From positions 12,692 through 76,691 of the forward strand of contig DHPR01000011.1 in the NCBI GenBank assembly GCA_002410925.1: DNA of 64,000 nucleotides, in the 5' to 3' direction. This DNA is from UBA5359 sp002410925 [NCBI: bacterium UBP13_UBA5359] (GTDB lineage: Bacteria; UBP13; UBA5359). Below are positions 42,404 through 51,610 of the stretch, piece by piece. A model generated the notes under the pieces. It was not told the DNA's origin. It saw only the letters and a program-made list of their open reading frames with translations, and made no database searches. Made by a program: the position numbers and the translations under genes. Positions within the stretch are counted from its first letter, which is position 1. Every line of letters begins with the position of its first letter.

Positions 42404-44836
42404 CTACAGCAATGCGGCAATCTCATTATCCAGATTCGATACATCAATATATAGTGTCTCTACCTGTGATGCAATTGTTACGGCGTTACCTGCAAGAAAT
42501 TCGTTTTCATAATCAAAAAACGATTGGCTCAAAGTTATTATCTGATTTCGGCAAGGTCCTATAACGTCTTCACCGTGAGTAAGACAAAGAATGTTCATAT
42601 TATTGTTAATATTAGTAAAAACATCTCTGATGTTCTCCAATCTTCCGCTAACTGTGTTAAATGATGGGGCTGCCCCAAGCACGGTCGTTATTTGTGACTT
42701 GCACTCATCAACTTTCTGCATGGCTAACACATAGTTACCTGCGTTCCATGCCGTTTGAATATCCTGTAAATAGCCTTGAAATGTTATGTTATAGCTTTCT
42801 GGATTATATGCTTGAACCTGTTCCAAATCTATTTTTATAATGTCTCTTTCGGCATTTATGCGTTTGCGTAAGATTTGGTTCTTTATATCCGCGAACTCCT
42901 GCTGTGTTGCAAATAAGAAAATCCTTCCTTCGCCGGGTAGCAAACTACTAACACTAAAAGACACTGTAGTCTCTCCAACAGTACCGATGCTTTGATCACT
43001 TAGGTTATAAAGATCAAAAACATTCTTATCACCCTGCTTGGGTATGGATATTCCCCCCGGTCCAGTTTGTCGCGAGTTGTTCACATCATTATTGAAAACA
43101 ACATAATAATCTACATCCCATCCACTATCCCTTAAAACTCCCGTTGCGATAGCCGGCCGCTGTACCCCGCCACAATCAATATTAACAGTGTCAACTGTTA
43201 TTTCAGGCGAATTAACTACCTGCGTTTTGGCAAGCAACGGACCTATTGAAGTAAAATACTTCCCCATATTTCCGACTTCTTCCCAGAGGTTAGTGGCACC
43301 TATCCATGGCGTTGTCAAGGTAAAATCAAACTTTTCCCCTCCCCATGGGACGATCCGCCATCTGGTTTCGTGGTTATAAATGAAGAAGTAAAGTCCTTTT
43401 GCTCCGTTAGCCAATGCCTGATAGCACATTACTCGAAACTCCGGCACAGATGGAAACATGGCTATTCTTTTATCCTGATACCCTTGAATCCAAGTCCATG
43501 CGGGCTTGTTCCCTGCAAACTCACGAATGTTCCGGACCCGTTCTCCCATAATCCAAGGATCCCGAACACCCGGACTCGACCTAATGGGATAATTAGTGGC
43601 GTAACTCGACCTAATGGGATAATTAGTGGAGTAATAAACGTTCAGATATGGTGCATAATACCGCATACTGCTTTGTAACTCGAAATCAAAGCCAAAGCCT
43701 GTCTCTCCCCAATGCTTCTGGCTTATGCCTTCTATAAGCTTTTTAAGCTTAATAAACGAAAGTATATGTTGTGGCTTCGCTTCGTCCGCCAATGCCCAAT
43801 ATAAAATGTTGCTTTCGTCTTTATACTTTTCCAATCTCGCTGAACAAGCGTCTATTACATCCTGAGGGACATCAGCTTGAGCAGCAGCAGGATGTAATCC
43901 GGGCACCAAATAAAGACCGTATTTTTTGATGTCTGCGCAGAGGCTATCCGTCGTTCCGATAGTTGGATCGGGAAAATAGTTTGGGGAATAAGCAGTGTTT
44001 ATATAGTGCTTTTTTATATCTTTGAACTGTTTTGCTCTCATTGTCTCAATGCTTTCATTAAATATCCCCGCCATATGAGAAGAGATAATCGGATGAAAAT
44101 AAACCCCATATAGGAAACATGGCAGAGGAGGATTATAAGGATCAAAGCTATCCGTATACCTTATACACTTGGAGATACGCAGTTCATCAATGGATCCCGT
44201 GAAATAACTCCATTTCTCCCCCGAGGGATAACCCCTTCCTATGTAAAGAGGATTTCCGTTTTCGCTTCTCAAAGGATTCTTATTTGTCGGTATATAGCCG
44301 ATACGGGTACCATCGACATATAACCCCATATGCCCAGAACCGTACGTTGCCGCTATATGATGCCATACGCCCAGCGTCAAAGCGGGAGTAAAGATATCGA
44401 ACAGCCCTCCTGCAGAGTCATAGAAAATCATCCTGAGAATGTTTCCCGATCTTCCTGCTAATCGCCAGTTCCAGTTTCTAAAGAGTATATCCTTATTAAG
44501 CGCTATCGTCGTAGGCTTGAACCAGAACTCTATGGTGAAGTTATCCGCAACGTTCAGACTGGTGTGGTTGGGGATCGTTACATAATCATCGACTCCGTCA
44601 AAGTTAAGGGCTGAACCGAATACACCCGCACCTCTGCCGGCGCCGCCGGAGATTGTTCCCGTGTTGGCATTACTGCTGGCATCTGCAACCGTATCGCCCT
44701 CCGCCTCGTTGAAATGTAACAGCAGCACCGTGTTAGCATCATTTTGATAAAGCGTATCTGCAGCCGAGCTTACCTTTACATACACCGACAACATCATGAT
44801 ACTGATTAAAAGAACCACACTGAATAACTTTTTCAT
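42404..44836 (-). CDS. Secreted LamG domain plus TIM-barrel glycosidase-like protein
   Basis: The 810-residue protein has a signal peptide (VVLLISIMMLSVYVKVSSAA), a LamG domain (residues about 28-240), a barrel-like region (YGVYFHPIISSHMAGIFNES, ILYWALADEAKPQHILS, WTWIQGYQDKR, GAKGLYFFIYNHETRW) and a C-terminal helical region (residues about 650-810). The ADEAKP segment, with Asp-Glu at a strand end, is a candidate catalytic site of clan GH-A type, but I cannot assign a family. A 10-residue tandem repeat occurs at about residues 402-421. The gene stands 33 bp upstream of its collapsed copy. Confidence 0.65.
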   Translation of the reverse strand: MKKLFSVVLLISIMMLSVYVKVSSAADTLYQNDANTVLLLHFNEAEGDTVADASSNANTGTISGGAGRGAGVFGSALNFDGVDDYVTIPNHTSLNVADNFTIEFWFKPTTIALNKDILFRNWNWRLAGRSGNILRMIFYDSAGGLFDIFTPALTLGVWHHIAATYGSGHMGLYVDGTRIGYIPTNKNPLRSENGNPLYIGRGYPSGEKWSYFTGSIDELRISKCIRYTDSFDPYNPPLPCFLYGVYFHPIISSHMAGIFNESIETMRAKQFKDIKKHYINTAYSPNYFPDPTIGTTDSLCADIKKYGLYLVPGLHPAAAQADVPQDVIDACSARLEKYKDESNILYWALADEAKPQHILSFIKLKKLIEGISQKHWGETGFGFDFELQSSMRYYAPYLNVYYSTNYPIRSSYATNYPIRSSPGVRDPWIMGERVRNIREFAGNKPAWTWIQGYQDKRIAMFPSVPEFRVMCYQALANGAKGLYFFIYNHETRWRIVPWGGEKFDFTLTTPWIGATNLWEEVGNMGKYFTSIGPLLAKTQVVNSPEITVDTVNIDCGGVQRPAIATGVLRDSGWDVDYYVVFNNDVNNSRQTGPGGISIPKQGDKNVFDLYNLSDQSIGTVGETTVSFSVSSLLPGEGRIFLFATQQEFADIKNQILRKRINAERDIIKIDLEQVQAYNPESYNITFQGYLQDIQTAWNAGNYVLAMQKVDECKSQITTVLGAAPSFNTVSGRLENIRDVFTNINNNMNILCLTHGEDVIGPCRNQIITLSQSFFDYENEFLAGNAVTIASQVETLYIDVSNLDNEIAALL
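43574..43633. repeat. Tandem 30-bp duplication inside the LamG-TIM gene
   Basis: Two 30-bp units (43574-43603 and 43604-43633) differ at one base (GGCGTA against GGAGTA). They are in frame and encode YSTNYPIRSS and YATNYPIRSS. Such an exact tandem unit suggests recent slippage; a single unit is probably ancestral. Confidence 0.85.
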
Positions 44837-44949
44837 TATCCGTTCCCTTCATTCTTTTTTACAGGACCTCACCACGTATATTCCATCTCTACAGATTTAT
44901 AAATACAACTGCCTTGATTGTAATTAACTGCTGGGTATCTATTCAATAA

Positions 44950-45831
44950 TTATATTGCGACCCTATTTGCGTCAGGAATACCAAAGCTTTCCTCGCATAT
45001 TCTTTTTGCCTCTTTTGCAATACTATAAGGATTTTTATAGCGCCTGGACGAAACTGTTTCCAGCATAAAGACACCCTGATAGTTTATGTCATGCAGCGCC
45101 CTTGATATTTCACTCCAATCGATACTACCTTCACCAGGCATAAGGTGTTCATCCTCTTTTTTATTATTATCATGAATGTGCAAATATGACATCAATTCTC
45201 TGTTTTCGTTGATTACCGCTGCCGGCGATGAGTTGCCAAGCCAGAAATGGGCTAAATCAAAACAAAGACCAATCCTTTCTTTCCCTATCGACCTTATGAC
45301 CCTTCCTAACATTCCTATATCGCCATTAAACCTGCCCAGCAAATTCTCCAGCAATATCTTAATTCCGTTCTTTTCACCGACATCAGCCAACTCATTGGCA
45401 GCATCCATTAACCGTTTTTCGGCCTCGGAAACGCTATCGGATGTGGTAAAAAATGCTTCCTCTTCACTGGGATGAAAAACAGCGTATTCTATCCCTAACT
45501 CCCCCCCATTCTCTAAACTACGCCTAACAATTTTCATTGCATGCGCCCTCTCAGCCCTATCCAATGAAACAACAGATCCCAAACCATTATCGGGAGGAAG
45601 ATGGAGTGATATAATTTTCACTCCAAGCATATCAACAAGCTTCTTTAATTCCCTTATCTTCTCTCCGCTGAGATAACCGCTGTCTAAAAAGGGACTACTC
45701 ATGTCGCTATATTCAAAGTATTTATAACCGATGTCCGCCAAACCACTTAATGCGTAGGTGACATCCCTTGTTAGCTTTGAGTATCCCAACGTAGATATAC
45801 CGAGCTTAATACCGTTATAATTATCTATCAT
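44950..45831 (-). CDS. Sugar phosphate isomerase/epimerase-like TIM barrel
   Basis: A 293-residue AP-endonuclease-2-like barrel (xylose isomerase-like family). Features are KLGISTLGYSKLTRDVTYAL at the start, VKIISLHLPPDNG, a metal-binding Glu in KILLENLLGRFNG, LCFDLAHFW, YLHIHDNNKKEDEHLMPGEG with His and Asp, and GVFMLETVSS with the last Glu. These four metal ligands are all present. The substrate is unknown; relatives include inosose dehydratases and keto-sugar epimerases. It is followed by the LamG-TIM gene and preceded by a prepilin gene by 23 bp. Confidence 0.8.
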   Translation of the reverse strand: MIDNYNGIKLGISTLGYSKLTRDVTYALSGLADIGYKYFEYSDMSSPFLDSGYLSGEKIRELKKLVDMLGVKIISLHLPPDNGLGSVVSLDRAERAHAMKIVRRSLENGGELGIEYAVFHPSEEEAFFTTSDSVSEAEKRLMDAANELADVGEKNGIKILLENLLGRFNGDIGMLGRVIRSIGKERIGLCFDLAHFWLGNSSPAAVINENRELMSYLHIHDNNKKEDEHLMPGEGSIDWSEISRALHDINYQGVFMLETVSSRRYKNPYSIAKEAKRICEESFGIPDANRVAI

Positions 45832-45854
45832 TAAATCCTACCCAACCAATCCAA

Positions 45855-46439
45855 TCAATTTCTATCCCACCAATTAGATTTGTCGATGGTGTCAAATAAA
45901 TACCATTTAACATGGCCATCTGCGAACAAAACGTTTGCTCCGCCACTATGCCTGTCGCTGACCTTATGATTAGGATTAGTATTCAGCGGCGCAATAACAA
46001 AATCAACCCCTGCATCAGCAATGATAATCGTCTCTGAGGGATTTACAATCTGAGACAAGCTTACCCCCTTTCTAGTACCCGTGGAAAGCCAAGAATAATT
46101 GTATCCATACGACATCTTGGCGTTCCACACATAATCAGGATGAGAAGGACACTTAAATATATTGGTATTTTTTATATAGTTGTTATTGAGCGTCTTGTGC
46201 CAGTCGTCTAATCCTACTGCCGAATGGGCAGGGAAAATTTCATCGTAATCTTGAAGATACAGCATTACAGCATGCCCTAGCTGCTTCAAATTGCTCATAC
46301 AGGCCCCTTGCCTGGCTTTTTCCCTGGCTTTACCAAATACCGGGAAAAGTATGGCAGCCAATATAGATATTATGGCAATGACTACCAGTAATTCTATTAA
46401 TGTGAAGCCTTTCTTAACCACATCAATCTTCCTTATCAT
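45855..46439 (-). CDS. Prepilin-type protein with H-X9-DG motif
   Basis: This 194-residue protein has the prepilin leader [25 protein letters not shown] with Glu5. It also has the family block [31 protein letters not shown] and a full H-X9-DG motif in [18 protein letters not shown] near residue 175. GGGGAGG precedes the ATG. It is the second member in the island, about 9 kb from the first, and each sits in front of secreted or sugar genes. That suggests a pseudopilus or surface structure linked to polysaccharide use. Confidence 0.88.
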   Translation of the reverse strand: MIRKIDVVKKGFTLIELLVVIAIISILAAILFPVFGKAREKARQGACMSNLKQLGHAVMLYLQDYDEIFPAHSAVGLDDWHKTLNNNYIKNTNIFKCPSHPDYVWNAKMSYGYNYSWLSTGTRKGVSLSQIVNPSETIIIADAGVDFVIAPLNTNPNHKVSDRHSGGANVLFADGHVKWYLFDTIDKSNWWDRN

Positions 46440-46597
46440 TTATAATTCCTCCCCTGAAAATATTTGCTTATTACGCTTCTAAACTCATCTTTGTACCAGT
46501 CCCGAATGTGCATCAAATTCAAGTGAGCAACTGGATCACTTTCTAGTTGGCGTTCGCAAAAAATATGCGCTATGACACGATCAACATCTTTCGAATG

Positions 46598-47743
46598 TCA
46601 ATTGCTTGCGCTATTTTGCCCGATTCCACTAGATTCTCTTACGATCAATTTAGGTTTTAATCGAACCTGCTTAAACTTAGTCGTCTTTTTGTTTATCTTA
46701 TCTATTAACATTTCTACAGCTACTTTACACATATCTTTCCAAGGCTGAACGACCGTAGTTAGCGAAACCGGCAGGTCTGTGGCAAATCTTGAGTCATCAA
46801 ATCCAACTATTGCTATGTCATTAGGTATGCTTAAATCATTATCTGCGATTATCCTCATCGAATTTACAGCAAGATACTCCATGGCAGCAAAACAGGCGGT
46901 TGAACCTTTATGCATGCCGGCAATTTTAATTATCTCGTGCTGCCAATCGCACTCGCCATCAACAAATACATAATCTGAATTATATTGAAGCCCTGAATCA
47001 ATAAGGGCCTGCTTATACCCCTCTAATCTCTCTTTTGCCGAAGTGCAGTTTCTTACCACAGGTTTGGTAAGATGGAGAATAGTCGTAAATCCGTTTAACA
47101 CGAGATGCTTTACTGCCGTATAAGCTCCGTAATAATTATCACTTACTACATAATCCGTATCAACCTGCGGCAAATATCTATCAATAAGGACAAATGGAAA
47201 GTCTTTATCAAGAACGATGTCTTCTATATATTCCTTATTTAATCTACCCTGCCCATTTTTACTGGCAAGCCAAATAATTGCTCCATCGACGTTACTATTC
47301 CTCAGTTCTTCTATCCTCATTATCTCCATGGAATAATCGTCCTCAGAGTTACAGAAGATAAGGTGGTAACCGTTATTTCGACATGTTCTCTCCAATCCTA
47401 GCACTGCGCCGGTAATTACTAAATTTGTTACTTCCGGAGCAATAAAAGCAATTGTTTTAAAATTTTTCTCAAGACTGACTCTTTTTTCGGGAATTATATT
47501 TACAAACGTTCCGTGCCTTGGCCTACGGTAAGCAAGACCTTCTTTTATCAACTCCGTAATTGCCTGTCTTGCAGTAACAATGCTAATAGCATACATTTTG
47601 CAAAGAGTTTCCAACGTGGGAATTTTATCACCTGAAAGCAACTCCTTGCTTAATATATCGCTCTTTATTATATCTTTCAGTTGAATATATAAAGGAGTCG
47701 GATCATCTCTTTTTAATTGTTTCTTCATTCCCTTTTCAATCAT
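46598..47743 (-). CDS. GntR-type HTH fused to LacI-type sugar-sensor (AraR-like) regulator
   Basis: The 381-residue protein has a GntR winged helix at residues 15-80 (PTPLYIQLKDIIKSDILS, GDKIPTLETLCKMYAISIVTARQAI, RRPRHGTFV). This is joined to a periplasmic-binding-protein-like sensor from residue 95: KTIAFIAPEVTN, NVDGAIIWLAS, YYGAYTAVKHLVLNGF, IAIVGFDDSRFATDLPVSLTTVVQP. This AraR-like plan senses sugars. The ATG at 47743 has a distant AAGGA; an ATG five codons in is the alternative. Nine-bp repeats just upstream may be its binding array. It probably controls the downstream prepilin, isomerase and LamG genes. Confidence 0.88.
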   Translation of the reverse strand: MIEKGMKKQLKRDDPTPLYIQLKDIIKSDILSKELLSGDKIPTLETLCKMYAISIVTARQAITELIKEGLAYRRPRHGTFVNIIPEKRVSLEKNFKTIAFIAPEVTNLVITGAVLGLERTCRNNGYHLIFCNSEDDYSMEIMRIEELRNSNVDGAIIWLASKNGQGRLNKEYIEDIVLDKDFPFVLIDRYLPQVDTDYVVSDNYYGAYTAVKHLVLNGFTTILHLTKPVVRNCTSAKERLEGYKQALIDSGLQYNSDYVFVDGECDWQHEIIKIAGMHKGSTACFAAMEYLAVNSMRIIADNDLSIPNDIAIVGFDDSRFATDLPVSLTTVVQPWKDMCKVAVEMLIDKINKKTTKFKQVRLKPKLIVRESSGIGQNSASN

Positions 47744-47760
47744 TTCAGTAATACTGTCCT

Positions 47761-47810
47761 TATATTCTTTATATTCTTTATATTCTTAACATTCTTTATA
47801 TGAAGAATAT
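47761..47810. repeat. 9-bp tandem repeats with an inverted end in the regulator promoter
   Basis: TATATTCTT occurs three times in perfect tandem (47761-47787), followed by a weaker unit (AACATTCTT) and an inverted box AAGAATAT at 47803-47810. The array begins 18 bp upstream of the GntR-LacI start. Units of nine to ten bases place the boxes about one helical turn apart. The remainder of 47744-48108 has no gene I can support. Confidence 0.6.
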
Positions 47811-48073
47811 CACTATTGTATAAAAAGTCAAGCGATAAATTTTCCTCCTCAGGGGCATCGTTTTTAACACAGGGGAAATGAATCGATCAAAAAGAGAGCT
47901 GGAAACGCCACAAATTGGAAAGAGATTCTTTAAATGCTGGATGACTTTGCAGATTATAGAAAGCGCAAGAGTATTCCTCTCTTTTTGTTCTGCAACCTTC
48001 TTGTGCATAAGGCGCTGCAGAGGAACCTGAAACCGGGAATAGAAGAGAAGAGAAAGCTCTGCTGGGCGGTGCG

Positions 48074-48103
48074 TTGCTTTATGTTGATATTTCTTGCTAT
48101 AAT
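48074..48103 (+). promoter_or_regulatory. Promoter of the AraC gene, possibly leaderless
   Basis: TTGCTT (48074-48079) and a perfect TATAAT (48098-48103) are 18 bp apart. The annotated ATG at 48109 is only six bases after the -10, so an mRNA from this promoter would have no leader. If translation starts instead at the ATG nine codons later, a normal short leader would exist. Confidence 0.5.
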
Positions 48104-48108
48104 ATCGT

Positions 48109-48993
48109 ATGGTAAATCGCTTCTTTACAGATAGCATGATAGATGTCCTGGGATCGTCGCACAGCAGGACAATAATCTGCACGCAACTCCCGGCTGAAGC
48201 TCCATCTCTTGATGATCCCCGGCATAAGGCCTGGGCTGCAGAGAACTCGGATAGTCATTCTCATATGGAAGTGCTGGTGTCTCTGTGTGGAGAAACGCAC
48301 TACGGCTTCCATGGCGACGTTTATCCGTGTCGTCCCGGCACTGTCATGATATTCGAGCCCCTGGAAGAGCACGATTCATACTACCCCGACTGGTCTCCGG
48401 ATGTGGACCATCTATGGTTCCATTTTACCCATAACAGTATCCTATTCAGGATATTGCATATCCGCGAAGGAGCACTTCAGAAGCTTATCCCTGGTGGGCG
48501 CCTGGAGATTCCGGGAACGTTGGCTGAATATCTCAGACAGGGCCTGCTGCTGCAGGTCGACTCGATGAATGCTGCACCGGTGATGCTCAGACAGAGAGTG
48601 GACGCGATTCTTTCCATTCTCATATTTGAAGTCGTCCAGGCAGGATACCAGGCCGAATCTCCTGCAGACAAGGAAGAATTCCATCGGCAGATAATTACGA
48701 CCATTGAGCGTCATATACAAAAAACGTCCGGCTGCGGCATGAATCTGTCCAGCCTTGCCCGCATGAGCGGCTACAGTCCATTTTATTTCGCGCGCATCTT
48801 CAAGCAGCACACTGGATGCTCTGTGCACCGATACATCGATATGTGCCGGAGAGCCCGCGTCAGAGAGATGCTGACGGAAGGATGCAAGATGAAGCAGATT
48901 GCAGATAGGTTAGGTTTCTCCTGCCCCTCCGCCTTTTCCAGGTGGTATAAGGCTAATTCAACCAAGAAGATACCGACACCAACAATTGAGTAG
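48109..48993 (+). CDS. AraC-family transcriptional regulator
   Basis: The 294-residue protein has an N-terminal cupin-like sensor (SHSHMEVLVSLCGETHYGFHG, PGTVMIFEPLEEHDSYYP) and a C-terminal double helix-turn-helix (MNLSSLARMSGYSPFYFARIFKQHTGCSVHRYID, then MKQIADRLGFSCPSAFSRWYK). The His-rich cupin strands suit sugar binding. It is the only plus-strand gene of this region and is transcribed toward the Gfo/Idh-isomerase-aminotransferase cluster that runs the other way, which it may control. The start is either 48109 or the ATG nine codons in. Confidence 0.88.
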   Translation: MVNRFFTDSMIDVLGSSHSRTIICTQLPAEAPSLDDPRHKAWAAENSDSHSHMEVLVSLCGETHYGFHGDVYPCRPGTVMIFEPLEEHDSYYPDWSPDVDHLWFHFTHNSILFRILHIREGALQKLIPGGRLEIPGTLAEYLRQGLLLQVDSMNAAPVMLRQRVDAILSILIFEVVQAGYQAESPADKEEFHRQIITTIERHIQKTSGCGMNLSSLARMSGYSPFYFARIFKQHTGCSVHRYIDMCRRARVREMLTEGCKMKQIADRLGFSCPSAFSRWYKANSTKKIPTPTIE

Positions 48994-49009
48994 GCATCTT
49001 CTGTCCTGT

Positions 49010-49394
49010 TTACTTGCCGAAGGCCTTGTCAAAGACCCTGTCTGGCTTGGGGAAAGGATTCCACTTGTCGGCAAAATCACGATAGCCTGCCTCCCAAGCG
49101 GCCATAACTACAGGCAAGTGCATGAAGTTGGGGGGTGACTATGTTAACAAAGTCCATCCGCTCACCCGCAGGCAGAGCCGACTCACGCCGGAACATCTCT
49201 TCATAACTGCCGTATACTCTGTCTGCAGATAGAAAGAGTTCCCGACCGGTCTCATGGAGCTTATCGGCATTTGAACTGAAGGCACTGCAGACCGACTCTA
49301 TCTTGCCGTCCAGCCTGGCGACCATACGGTGTATCGCTCCTATAAAGGCGTCTTTGCCTCTACCTACCATTCCCATACACATCCTGCGTTTCAT
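49010..49394 (-). pseudogene. Truncated, frameshifted Gfo/Idh/MocA dehydrogenase
   Basis: From ATG 49394 (AGAGG upstream) the frame reads like the NAD-binding N-terminus of Gfo/Idh/MocA enzymes: MGMVGRGKDAFIGAIHRMVARL, AFSSNADKLHETG, RVYGSYEEMF, MDFVNIVTP. It then hits a run of six G (plus strand 49130-49135). Dropping one base gives TPNFMHLPVVMAAWEAGYRDF, as expected after that strand, but the gene then ends within 30 codons at TAA 49010-49012. Some 250 residues of the dehydrogenase are therefore missing, and the final residues may belong to another C-terminus. It lies 15 bp downstream of an intact Gfo/Idh gene. Confidence 0.75.
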
Positions 49395-49408
49395 GGAACC
49401 TCTCTTTT

Positions 49409-50566
49409 TTACGATTGTATGCTTGACCACATGCCGTTCTTTTTGGAACGCAGAGCCGCTTCCAGCACCAGCATCTCGGCGTGCCCATCCCGAAAAGCGG
49501 GATATTTGTAATCAGGCTCCTGCTCGGCATCCTTCAAAGTTATGGCGGTGTAGAAATCGCTGAACAGGTTAAGCATGGCATCCATATAACCCATAGGGTG
49601 CCCTGAGGGCAATTTGGCGTACTTTCGGGTGCTCTCCATCTGCAAAAGTGGAGATTCAAAGAATATCTGGTTAGCCTCATTCCTGTGCCCCATCCACAGC
49701 TCGGCTGGCCGCTCATGGTTCCAGGCAATGGAGCCTTCAGAGCCGTATATCTGAATGTCTATATGGCACTTCCTGCCGGCCGCAAGCTGAGAAGTGGTGA
49801 AGGTGCCTCTGGCCCCGCCTTCAAAGCGCAACAGCATGGCCCCGTACTCATCCAGCTCAACCGAGACTTCTTCATACTCCGTATCCGCCGTGCCGGAGAA
49901 TGTCAGCACCTGTCCCCATTTGGGACGCTTTCTAGAAGGCAGTGTGGTGCGAACGTCCGCCATGACTTCCTCTATCTTCAAGCCTGAGATAAACTGAGCC
50001 AGATCACACCAGTGGCTTCCCAAATCACCGATAATGTTGGATACCCCCGCCATTTGCGGATCGAGCCGCCAAGAGTAATCGGTGGCATAAAGGAGCCAGT
50101 CCTGCAGATAGCTGCCGCTGATATTGTAAATCGTGCCGATGTCTCCCCGGGCTATGCGAGCTGCCGCCTCCTGCAGCACCGGGTAATATCTATAACAAAA
50201 GCCTATGCCGGTAACACGGTCATGTTTCTCCGCCAGTTGGACCAGTTGCCCGGACTCAGCGGCGCTGAGCGCCAGCGGCTTCTCAGAAAAGACGTGCTTG
50301 CCGGCCTCCATAGCCCGACTGTTTATCTCAAAGTGCAGGTTGTTGGGCGTGCAGTTATGAATTACATCTATGCTGTCATCCTGCAGGATCTCTTCGGCGC
50401 CGTCATAAACCCGCGGTATGCCGTAGCGGGCCGCAGTCGTTCGGGCAATGCCCATGTCCCTGTCTGCAACCCCGGCTATTTCCAGACCGGGCAGACGCAG
50501 AAGTTGCTCTATATGCACTACTCCGATATATCCGGTTCCGATAACAGCTACTCTGTATCGCTTCAT
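49409..50566 (-). CDS. Gfo/Idh/MocA family oxidoreductase
   Basis: Started at ATG 50564-50566, with AAAGGAG six bases upstream, the protein has 385 residues. A Rossmann fold opens it (YRVAVIGTGYIGVVHIEQL), then IHNCTPNNLHFEI and the family motif SEKPLAL with the catalytic Lys. The C-terminal alpha/beta domain shows GDLGSHWCDLAQF, with a Lys/Asp/His set for hydride transfer, and RDGHAEMLVLEAAL near the end. It would oxidise a sugar or cyclitol with NAD(P). The upstream xylose-isomerase-like gene ends 19 bp before this start, so they are co-transcribed. Confidence 0.9.
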   Translation of the reverse strand: MKRYRVAVIGTGYIGVVHIEQLLRLPGLEIAGVADRDMGIARTTAARYGIPRVYDGAEEILQDDSIDVIHNCTPNNLHFEINSRAMEAGKHVFSEKPLALSAAESGQLVQLAEKHDRVTGIGFCYRYYPVLQEAAARIARGDIGTIYNISGSYLQDWLLYATDYSWRLDPQMAGVSNIIGDLGSHWCDLAQFISGLKIEEVMADVRTTLPSRKRPKWGQVLTFSGTADTEYEEVSVELDEYGAMLLRFEGGARGTFTTSQLAAGRKCHIDIQIYGSEGSIAWNHERPAELWMGHRNEANQIFFESPLLQMESTRKYAKLPSGHPMGYMDAMLNLFSDFYTAITLKDAEQEPDYKYPAFRDGHAEMLVLEAALRSKKNGMWSSIQS

Positions 50567-50584
50567 CGTTATCTCCTTTGGCAT

Positions 50585-51610
50585 TTATTTCATCAGCAGA
50601 CTGGTGATATAGAAGCTCAATTCCTCGTAATCCCTGACTTGGCGCAACTCTTCCATGTAACTTTCGTTACAGCTCCTGACCTTCTGTACCAGCATCTCAA
50701 AGATCCTTTTGCTGTTGGACAGATGCTTCATGGATACGTCTCTCGGCTGGGTACGCAGCACCTTGATGTCCAGGCCTACATACTCGCCGTCGTTGCCGTA
50801 GCCATATTTATCCAGGATATACACCTGGCTGAAGGCCCGGCCCAGGTTGACGCTGCCAAAGGTCTTGTCCTCATCAAACTTCAACCCATTCTGGTCGTTA
50901 AGATGTATGCCCCAAAGTTTGCTAAAGGAGAGAGCAAAGCCCATCTCTTCTGACGGCTCCAGGTTGGCCAGTATAGCATGGGCGCTCTCTATCAATATGC
51001 CTACCCTGTCCGGATCAATCGTTCTGGAGGCTATGGCCAGAAAATGCCCGGTGGTGGGACAGAAGGTGCTGTCCATGGGCTCGTTGGGCTTCATTTCGCC
51101 CAATATACGGATATCTTTATCGTAATTCAGGAGCATGTCGATATACTCCACAAACCTGTCGGCTGCCACCTTAGGATCCTTGGCTTCGCGAATATACGTC
51201 CCTTCCCGGGCCGGCCAGAGCACTATCCTCTTCGTTCCCAAAGCATTGGCTATATCTACCGCTCTCTTTGATCTATCAAAGGCATATTGTCTGCACACTG
51301 TGCTGTTGGATGTCCAGCCCCCGTCTACAACCTGCGGGTGTTCCCAGAGCCTGGGAGCCACAAACTCGGCTTCCAGGCCCATATCATCCAGCATAGCCTT
51401 AAGCTCTTTGAGACGCTTCTCCTGCTCAGCTAACGGCAAAGCGATGTCTACGGCATCGTCGTCGTGAAACTGGATACCCCCAAAGCCTTCCTTGACGGCA
51501 AAATCAAGCTTCTCCTTAAAGGAAAATGAATCCCGGGTTACCGGCCCGAAGGGATCTGCCCCTTCGTGAATATTCCATGGTCCGAATGAGAATCTGTAGG
51601 TTCCTGCCAC
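50585..51610 (-). CDS. Xylose isomerase-like TIM-barrel protein
   Basis: The 341-residue protein is shorter than classical XylA but shares its core. This includes FSFGPWNIHEGADPFGPVTR at the start, FGGIQFHDDDAV, IVLWPAREGTYI (for the WGGREGYE block), GEMKPNEPMDS with the bridging Glu, LIESAHAILANLEPSEEMGFAL (for the E-NHA-LAG segment), GIHLNDQNGLKFDEDKTFG with Asp residues, and GLDIKV. These can bind two divalent metals. The substrate may be a keto/aldo sugar other than xylose. The start is a GTG at 51610 with AGGAGGT eight bases upstream. Confidence 0.82.
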   Translation of the reverse strand: MAGTYRFSFGPWNIHEGADPFGPVTRDSFSFKEKLDFAVKEGFGGIQFHDDDAVDIALPLAEQEKRLKELKAMLDDMGLEAEFVAPRLWEHPQVVDGGWTSNSTVCRQYAFDRSKRAVDIANALGTKRIVLWPAREGTYIREAKDPKVAADRFVEYIDMLLNYDKDIRILGEMKPNEPMDSTFCPTTGHFLAIASRTIDPDRVGILIESAHAILANLEPSEEMGFALSFSKLWGIHLNDQNGLKFDEDKTFGSVNLGRAFSQVYILDKYGYGNDGEYVGLDIKVLRTQPRDVSMKHLSNSKRIFEMLVQKVRSCNESYMEELRQVRDYEELSFYITSLLMK

